Assembly: GCA_028565635.1 (NCBI GenBank)
Contig: JAOXYB010035428.1
Coordinates: forward strand, 3,570 to 13,893
Direction of reading: 5' to 3'
Length of the DNA: 10,324 nt
DNA from: Phoronis ovalis
Taxonomy: Eukaryota > Phoronida > Phoronidae
The notes beneath the pieces were generated by a model that was not told where the DNA came from, did no database searches, and saw nothing but the letters and a program-made list of their open reading frames with translations. Positions within the stretch are counted from its first letter, which is position 1. Each line of letters opens with the position of its first letter. The position numbers and the translations under genes are program-made. Positions 1 to 6,773 of this stretch are shown here, in pieces.

Positions 1-483
1 GCTCCAGAAGAGGAGGAAGAAGAAGAAACTACACCTGCGCCAGGTTCGACTACCACCGAGGCTCCAGAAGAGGAGGAAGAAGAAGAAACTACACCTGCGC
101 CAGGTTCGACTACCACCGAGGCTCCAGAAGAGGAGGAAGAAGAAGAAACTACACCAGCGCCAGGTTCGACTACCACCGAGGCTCCAGAAGAGGAGGAAGA
201 AGAAGAAGAAACTACACCTGCGCCAGGTTCGACTACCACCGAGGCACCAGAAGAGGAGGAGGAAGAAGAAGAAACTACACCTGCACCAGCTTCGACTACC
301 ACCGAGGCACCAGAAGAGGAGGAGGAAGAAGAAACTACACCTGCACCAGCTTCGACTACCACCGAGGCACCAGAAGAAGAGGAAGAAGAAGAAACTACAC
401 CTGCACCAGCTTCGACTACCACCGAGGAACCAGAAGAGGAAGAGGAAGAAACAACTACCACCACGCAAGCAACAACTACCACC
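1..483 (+). repeat. Coding minisatellite, 60-63 bp unit
   Basis: Units lie at 1-60, 61-120, 121-180, 181-243, 244-306, 307-366 and 367-426, with a degenerate eighth at 427-483. Units 1 and 2 are identical, and unit 3 differs from them at one silent base. Length changes are single GAA/GAG codons (units 4 and 5 are 63 bp). Units 5-7 share GCA-CCA-GCT in place of GCG-CCA-GGT. The array runs off the left edge, so its copy number is unknown and could be collapsed in an assembly. Confidence 0.95.
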
Positions 484-588
484 AGAAGGCGTGGGAGGGG
501 AAGAGGAAGAGGAAGGGGGAGGGGTAGAGGGAGGGGGAACGGTGGGGGAAGGAACAGGAACAGGAACAGAGAAGAAGAAGACGATTAA
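1..588 (+). CDS. 3' end of an acidic Glu/Thr/Pro tandem-repeat protein with Arg-Gly tail (5' truncated by window)
   Basis: I do not recognise a named gene. Frame 1 is open from the window edge to a TAA at 586-588 (195 visible codons); the start lies outside. Residues 1-142 are seven repeats of A-P-E(7-8)-TTPAP-(G/A)-STTTE, followed by a degenerate eighth unit (EPEEEEEE, then a Thr-rich run). The last 34 residues switch to RRR, seven GR dipeptides, GNGGG, RNRNRNR and EEEDD. The visible part is disordered, with about 65 Glu in the repeat region against 14 Arg in the tail, and it has no Cys and no hydrophobic segment. Other frames through the array are also open, so frame choice matters. Nearly all differences between units are silent in this frame (GAA/GAG, GCT/GCA, CCT/CCA, GCG/GCA), the one clear exception being GGT to GCT. 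Thr/Pro-rich acidic repeats occur in secreted mucin-like and biomineral-matrix proteins, and RG tails in RNA-binding proteins. Without the N-terminus the role is unknown. Confidence 0.8.
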   Translation, partial: APEEEEEEETTPAPGSTTTEAPEEEEEEETTPAPGSTTTEAPEEEEEEETTPAPGSTTTEAPEEEEEEEETTPAPGSTTTEAPEEEEEEEETTPAPASTTTEAPEEEEEEETTPAPASTTTEAPEEEEEEETTPAPASTTTEEPEEEEEETTTTTQATTTTRRRGRGRGRGRGRGRGRGNGGGRNRNRNREEEDD

Positions 589-662
589 AGGAATAAGTCC
601 TCCAATAAGGATAATGGAGATAGTTTCTTATTCTTTATTGGAGTGCCGGTCTGAATACGGAA

Positions 663-668
663 AATAAA
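663..668 (+). terminator. Putative poly(A) signal of the acidic repeat gene
   Basis: A canonical AATAAA lies 75 nt downstream of the TAA at 586-588, giving a plausible short 3' UTR. The surrounding DNA is AT-rich, so a chance match is possible. Its position after an otherwise well-supported stop is the main argument. Confidence 0.5.
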
Positions 669-847
669 AAGAGTAAATCAGTTACCTTTTTCTTTATGAA
701 AGTTTAAAGGACTAAAAACCGATATGGAAACCGTGCGTATTCTTCTTCAATATAACGCATATAGACATTTTGTTATGTGTAAATGACCAATCCTAGTCCT
801 TAAAAAACAGAACAATGCAAACGTTTTTTGCTGAAGATTTAACCATG

Positions 848-891
848 AATTTATATATATATATATAAATATTATATATATAATAATATAA
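848..891. repeat. Pure A/T tract with (TA)8 microsatellite
   Basis: Forty-four consecutive A/T bases, including an uninterrupted (TA)8 at 852-867 followed by imperfect TATA/TAATAATA. It is a simple-sequence locus in non-coding DNA, with no sign of a linked gene element. Confidence 0.9.
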
Positions 892-3267
892 GCAAATATT
901 ATGAACTATTTATTGTTTGCGACCCTAGTTTTGAGCATGTTACAAGCTACTACATAAATAAGTCAGAAATGTAGGATAGATAGCAATTTGTTTCCAAATA
1001 AGTCTGAAATGGAATATTCTCCCCACATACGAACAGTTCTCAATCAATAACATTGAAAAGACACCTGTTATTTTTTATTATAAGACTTCTCTGATATTTT
1101 CTTTGTAAATTATTCAATATTTCGATTGATTATATAACCATTATAATTGTGAGTGAAATGTGTCTTTTATAATTATGCATTACATTTACATAGGAAATCA
1201 TGCATTTCTGTTTTTTTTTCATTTGTGTTCAACTTCTTTTACAACAAAATAACTATTGATATTCTGAAAAAAAATGAATGGCAAATATTTTGATTGCTAG
1301 GATGTAACCTGGTCAATATTGACACATTATTATACAAACATGTTGCTAAAACATGATTTCTTTCTGTCAATTCGAATGAAATACAAATTCGTGATACCGT
1401 GGTAAAGTATTGCTTGCAAACATGGCTTATTCACCAAATTAATAATACAACAGTACCACGAAGTCGTATTCTGATGCTATCATTTGTATTAATTAAAGGA
1501 AACTGGAATGTTTAAGGACTAGAGATACAAAAAACACTGTTTTGGCAAAAAATTGAAAATAATTCTCTTGACATGAGCAGCATCAATTTTGTGAAAAAAA
1601 TTAGGTCAAAAACCCTTGCACCTACGAAGCAAATTTGGCAAAAAATATCTTTATATATGTGTCTAAACAAACCAAAATTTTAAAAAGCTGACGCAGGGTT
1701 GATATATATGTATAGCTCATTTCTGCAAAGTTTCAAGTCTGTAGATGCAGATTTTTTAACCCCTAATTTTTTCCCCAAAATACTTAATTATCCGTATTTG
1801 CGTGACATCAACTTTTCTCTCTTCTTAATTTACCGTAGATATTCCGGGTGATCTAGGCATCCACAGTTCAGATAAGGCTTGCAGATGTCATAGTGGCGTA
1901 AAATAAACTACCGGAAATTGAGTTTAGATGATTGAGATAGCCAAGTTTCATTCTTCTATGTTGGTTAGCTCCTTTTTGGCTCTGCTTCAATCGATGTTTT
2001 GTTCAGCTTCACCTTCAACAAATTCAGTACTAAGAGATGCCATCGTTCCCCTCATCAACCTGCGGAATTGATCATGATTCATTGTGTGTTCCGTTCTTTG
2101 AAGGTACGATATTATTACCTGGTGTTCCACAGAGTGAAGACGTGAGTGGATAACACTCAGCAAGCAATCTGTTATGAAATAACGCAACCAAATAAAAGCC
2201 CAACTGCGACTGTCAGTTAATATACATGCACACAACTGTACTAGCGGGTACTTACTTCATTTTTTTCTCCTATATGGTTTCAGACAATGGTTATTATCAT
2301 TTGAAACTTGATGCATAACAGAAAAGAAAAACTGCAGGCTGCTGTTATCATGAATAATTGACGGGATTCCTTCGTATAGGACAGGTGAAATTTCCCAGCC
2401 TGGGGTTTCCGAAACTTCCGTCAGTTTTCACCGGTGAACAATAGTAAAAATGTTAGTTAAACACCAGAAAAAATCTGATGTAGGCATGAAACATGGTTAT
2501 GTTCATTTGCCATTAGAAAAAAAAATGTACACATAGCGTCACCCTACCGTTGTGGCGAGCACATTATTTTTAAAATAAAAGGTCTATAGGTATACAATAT
2601 GATAATTAAATACAATTAAATAAACAATCCGTGTGGTTGAAAAAATGTTTTCATTCAGTCAATTTTCAATTAAAGTAGAAGACTTACCTACTTGCTTACT
2701 TCCACTTACAAAGAAACCATGTAGAAAATTCACTTTTATATTATTCATTTTGAATTAGGTGCACGTGTTTTGTTTTTCCACTCCAAATTTTAAAATAAAA
2801 TACGTTACAATGTTGTAGGCTTGCTTAAAATTTCAATTGTCTACATTAAGATTTTAAAATCGGCAGAAGCTTGAGCAGAAAAAATTCACGAGATCAAAAA
2901 AAAAAAAATCTTTACAATTATATCAGAAATCTTCAAAATCAGTGACTACGTTATAGAATTGTTGTTTAATATTTTAACATTTAAAATAAATCGTATTGTG
3001 TTCAGGTGCAAAATTATAAATTCGATGACGAATGACATCCCTATTCAGAAAAAAATTCGATTAATTCAAAATCAAAATTTAATATTCTGCGTTGCGTTTG
3101 ATCCCAAATTCACAAATATTTAAGAACACAGTACTCTATAAAGACTAACACTAAAAATCCGACTGCAGTTACACATTTTGTAGTACAAAATATACACAGT
3201 ACTACCAATACGTCAGAAGAACTACTACCAGCAAAAAAAGTCACAACTACCATTATAGAGCAGAGAG
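892..3267. other. Non-coding, AT-rich intergenic DNA without a supported gene
   Basis: No open frame here looks like a conserved protein. The longest candidate, on the minus strand at 1987-2235, has no hydrophobic or catalytic signature. Only its last 31 codons, from an ATG at 2080-2082, look mildly coding-like. Visible structure includes a 13-base A run at 2896-2908, an inverted-repeat cluster at 2384-2438 (including the perfect palindrome TTCACCGGTGAA at 2427-2438), and a perfect palindrome with a one-base centre at 3175-3191 (ATTTTGTA-G-TACAAAAT). The region could hold regulatory DNA or decayed mobile elements, but neither can be shown by eye. Confidence 0.6.
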
Positions 3268-3480
3268 CATTGGGGTCTGTTAAGTGCGAACAGCGAGTAT
3301 TGGGGTCTGTTAAGTGCGAGCAGCGCGCATTGCATTGCCTTGGTCTGTTAAGTGCGAGCAGCGATTTTTTTGATTGTCGATTTTTTCTTTTGGCGACCGT
3401 TTTTTTGGCAACAGTTTTTTTTTGGTTGTTAATTTTTCTTGTTAAGTGCGAGCATTGCCGATGTTCAAGTGCGAGCATTG
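3268..3480 (+). repeat. Interspersed minisatellite with core AAGTGCGARCA
   Basis: The core (G)TTAAGTGCGARCA occurs at 3279-3292, 3309-3322, 3347-3360 and 3441-3454, with a variant fifth copy (TTCAAGTGCGAGCATTG) at 3464-3480. The first two copies sit in a clear 30-bp tandem unit (GGGGTCTGTTAAGTGCGARC plus AGCG). The third has an 8-bp insertion containing GCATTGCATTGC. Copies three and four are separated by about 80 bp of T-rich sequence with irregular T6-T9 runs. Both strands have short open frames through this block, but these are by-products of the repeat and do not suggest a gene. Confidence 0.85.
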
Positions 3481-6239
3481 TACCTTGGGGGTACCCCCTA
3501 CCCCCTCATCATTACAGAAGCAACGGCTACCATCACAAATAGAATACTTCGCCACGGTAGAAGCAACGACGAGGGCACATAATTTTTTTCAGAAAACACG
3601 ATCACTGTTCAACCTGATTCTCAGACCAGAATGGCATGTAAAGTTTACAACTAAATTCCCTATCCAACTCAGTAGAAAAAGTTTGTAACGTTTATGCATA
3701 TATACATGTAAAACAGAGCCACATTCCCCGAACTATTATCTCTTCATGATGCGAGCATACACCCTATCATACACTACCATTTAATTTTTCGTGCAGTCCT
3801 GATCATATCAATTTTGAGAAAATTGCCTTAGAACAAAAGCTACCCTTGATTCGCACTATTTCAGTGCCAAATAGGCGCGAATTCGTAATCTGATTTTTTA
3901 AAAATTGTAATGATCTCTTGAATTTTATTGCTTAAGGCAGAAAGTACAACATGTTGACATTGCAAAACACAAATGTAGGATTATATATTCAAATGATAAT
4001 TTTATTTAATTTGTTCATGTAAAATTACGTGTAATGTTCTGTTCAGTGTAATTGCGTTTCCATCATTACACGCAGCCTTTGGTATTTTCTTAATTCTTCC
4101 TGTGTAGATTATATACGAGTACTGTACATGCGGCAATTAGTAGATCAAGAAACGATGTCTCGGCACTTAAATCAATTCGTTTCTGCGATCAGATACCACC
4201 TGGCAGGTATTTCGGAAACTAATTGCAGCTATAAGGCAGAAGAATACAATTGATTTTTCCATCCATCTCAATAGTAATGTTTTGGTCTTCTAATAAATAC
4301 CTTAACTCTGTCAAAAATAAAGATAATCATGTATCATGCAGGGTCAACCATTAAACTTTTTCTCCTTGACTGAAGAGCACCGACCCGGGTGAATTGGCAG
4401 CAACTACAAGGAAAACTAGTAATTTCTGGGTTTGGAAATAATCCCACAAATTTGTGACAAAAAATGACATTTTAAAATTGCACAGATGCTAGAAAAACAA
4501 GAAAATATGACAGAATACCAACTAATACTCTATATGTTTATCGAATCTATGGCTGCAAATAGTTACCTAATGTCGACTTTCTAAAAATCGAAATTAGATT
4601 TTTTTTTTCAGCAAAAGATCAAGCCTTTCAAGTTAATGGATTCCCCAGTAAAAAGGTTGACGAAAAAAAACGAGAGGCGCTACCATGAAGTTTGGAATAT
4701 TTGTTGCTTTTTGCATGTAATATGGCTGTGTGCCATAAATACACACATGTTTAACTGCTGGTTTTTGTTACGGCAAAATTAAAGAGCTCTAAATATTGAC
4801 AACATCACCGACAAATGTTTCTTCCAAATCTTGTTAAAAATTAAGTTCCCGAATTTTCTTATCCCAAAAGAGTAAAAAAAACTAACTCATGTACATAATC
4901 AAAAGCAGAGTTAATTTTTCCACTTGAGACACGCGCACTTTTTAACTTTATTATACTGTAGCGTTTCTTAGAAAGCAAGACTGAAAAAGCACTCTTTAAA
5001 TTTTCTTCTCATTGAACAGAAGGAATATTTGTAAAAAGTTTCTAGTAGATGTCTCATAAATAAGAACCACATGGAGATTTGTAAATTTTAGTTGGCTGTC
5101 TTATAGTAATGATATCGATCTGCGAATATATTATGGCGACCAGCATCCTGGATCTCAAAACCCGTATAATATCCCGACCGGCATATAGCATGCGAGTTAC
5201 AGCATCATCCTCGCCCGATCAATACTCTACTATTACGTGCACATGTACACACATACATGTACATCGGAGAATGACATCTGTTGCGAGAAAGAAATAATTA
5301 TCACCTAGCGGCGACATAAGGAATTACTTTAACTTCCAACGAATGTCTTCTATGCGAAGGATCAATGTCAGTATCTGTTTCACCTTTCTGTGCCGACATC
5401 ACTTATAAAAAAGGCTAGGTTTGCTTTAATTGTCCGTGTCTGGTATTCACATTAACATTTTCAAAAAAATAAGTATTTCAATTAGGCAAGATATCGTTCG
5501 TCAGACATTTTTTTATTGTTTAGGTTTGTGCATTTTTTTCCTTTTGTAATTAAAACAAAAAATGTAATTCAGGATTTCAGATGATTCCAAATCTAGTTTG
5601 GCAACAGATGGTTTCAAAATCAATGTTAGTATAATGCAACGTATATCAGATCGAATTTCTGCACTCTAAACACAGGTGTTCCATTTTAACGAATATATGA
5701 CGTACATTAAACATGTTGCATCTTTAACAAGAGAATTTCAGGAATTGATTAAAACTTGATTATAAAACTACTTTAAAGTCGCAAATAATTTTAATTTCAA
5801 AACTACGTGCTTTTTCAAGAGTGCTTCAAATACAGTCGTTGCGCGGTGTAGTTGCTATATATAGTTAAAAGGTACGTATATTTTTCATATCATAAACAAA
5901 AATAAATTTAATTAAATTATTTCAATTACATGTATGTACATATACACGTATTTTAAATGCTCTCTTGATATATGTGGTTCTCTGAAAATATCTTAAAATT
6001 GTTACGATGCTTTGTAATTCCGGATTGTACAAGGACAATATTCATTATAAAACTTTGTGTATTTTGCTATTAATAACTGTACATCTGGGGACACAGACAT
6101 TTGTAACATTAAAAATGTTTTAAACCATAGACAATTGTTCTTTGTTGCATGAATGCATTAATTTATTTATAAATCGCAACAGGATTTCCACCTGTTAATG
6201 ATAGTCCTCGCATTATCTATGTTGTTAAATTGTGCTACA
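3481..6239. other. Non-coding, AT-rich intergenic DNA without a supported gene
   Basis: No open frame here shows family motifs or a convincing coding pattern. It begins with a GC island containing the perfect palindrome GGGGGTACCCCC (3487-3498) followed by CCCCC. An imperfect hairpin lies at 3850-3881 (TTCGC and TATTT pairing with AAATA and GCGAA around a 7-nt loop). A moderately GC-richer patch at about 5115-5290 includes clustered ACATGTACA motifs. No tRNA, splice-supported exon chain or terminal-inverted-repeat transposon could be recognised. The last few hundred bases may belong to the regulatory region of the DUF229 gene. Confidence 0.55.
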
Positions 6240-6271
6240 TATAAATAAATACTTTTATTTTACTCCTTTCA
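6240..6271 (+). promoter_or_regulatory. Candidate TATA box and initiator of the DUF229 gene
   Basis: TATAAATA at 6240-6247 matches the TATA consensus. An adenine at 6271, in a TTTCA-CAAC context after a pyrimidine-rich stretch, lies 31 bases downstream, the normal TATA-to-start spacing. Transcription from here would give a first exon of about 277 nt ending at the strong donor at 6547/6548, and its first ATG would be at 6398. TATA-like strings are frequent in this AT-rich DNA, for example TATATATAG at 5856-5864, so this is only a candidate. Confidence 0.3.
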
Positions 6272-6397
6272 CAACGAAGTTAATTGTTTAGATTTATTAT
6301 CATTTTATTAATATTTGCATTGGCTGCCTACAACATAGGTTTTGTTTTCCCTCATAAGTAATTCTAATTTACACGCTGTTGCTTTATTGTTAATCTA

Positions 6398-6772
6398 ATG
6401 TGTTATGCGCGGAGGATTTTAACGGGTTTAGATGATCTCGAAAAGCCAAGTTACATGTATTTCAATGTATCAGTTAGAAAGCTCAAAATGATCATATACA
6501 TGCGTGTACATGATGCGAATTCGAAGGCTGCCTTGTGTAATGAAAAGGTAAGTGTTAGTAGTAAGCACACAGCAACGACAATACCAATGTTCAATTATCA
6601 GCAGTGTATTTCATTAAAAAAAAATATGAAAAATGGCGAAATGACGAGAGTGCGATTAGTAAAATCTATGTAATAAATAATTGACGGGAACTTGTGTGGA
6701 AGCGTCATGGGATGAGTAACACACTTTTTAATGATTACCTATAACATTGTCTTTATTTTTTAGATTCCGTAA
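6398..6772 (+). other. Upstream ORF spanning the 5' intron, ending one base before the main ATG
   Basis: An ATG at 6398 in weak start context (C at -3, T at +4) opens a frame of exactly 50 codons to the donor at 6547. After removal of 6548-6763 it reads two more codons, ATT CCG, and stops at TAA 6770-6772, with a single G before the ATG at 6774. If the intron is retained the frame instead runs to a stop at 6671-6673. The 52-residue peptide has no recognisable domain, so a role in translation control is more likely than a functional product. It matters only if the transcript starts upstream of 6398. Confidence 0.35.
6548..6763 (+). other. Predicted 216-nt intron in the 5' region of the DUF229 gene
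   Basis: The donor AAAAG|GTAAGT at 6547/6548 is a near-perfect match to the metazoan consensus. The acceptor is a T-rich tract (CTTTATTTTTTAG) ending at 6763, with a possible branch point in CTATAAC around 6739-6745. Splicing fuses upstream exon sequence to ATTCCGTAAGATGG. The intron contains an in-frame TGA at 6732-6734, so the main reading frame can extend upstream only after splicing. Both sites were read by eye; no transcript evidence is available here. Confidence 0.65.
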
Positions 6773-6773
6773 G

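Noticed and set aside
1-483. CRISPR array
   Set aside because: The repeats are contiguous with no unique spacers, they code for protein, and the DNA is from an animal.
1-588. Reading the left-edge array in frames 2 or 3, or on the minus strand
   Set aside because: Because unit lengths are multiples of three, other frames stay open too. Unit-to-unit differences are nearly all silent only in frame 1, and frame 1 leads to a distinctive C-terminus with a nearby poly(A) signal.
3110-3478. Minus-strand open frame of 122 codons with repeated CSHLTDPN
   Set aside because: The repetition is only the translation of the AAGTGCGARCA minisatellite, and the rest is low-complexity or hydrophobic translation of AT-rich DNA with no family motif.
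3270-3688. Two plus-strand open frames through and after the minisatellite
   Set aside because: They translate repeat units and T-runs, lack good start contexts, and show no conserved composition.
5109-5297. 62-codon plus-strand frame in a GC-richer patch
   Set aside because: It has no domain and no supporting splice sites, and its end reads through ACATGTACA repeats. The reverse strand has a weak resemblance to a tRNA-derived SINE B box (GGTTTTGAGATCC), but the spacing and A box do not fit well enough to call.
6747-6773. Start of the DUF229 frame at TTG 6747, adding nine residues (MSLFFRFRK)
   Set aside because: TTG is an unlikely start in an animal nuclear gene, and the first six codons lie inside the T-rich acceptor tract ending in TAG at 6763. 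The ATG at 6774 has a strong context, and any extension more plausibly comes from the spliced upstream exon.
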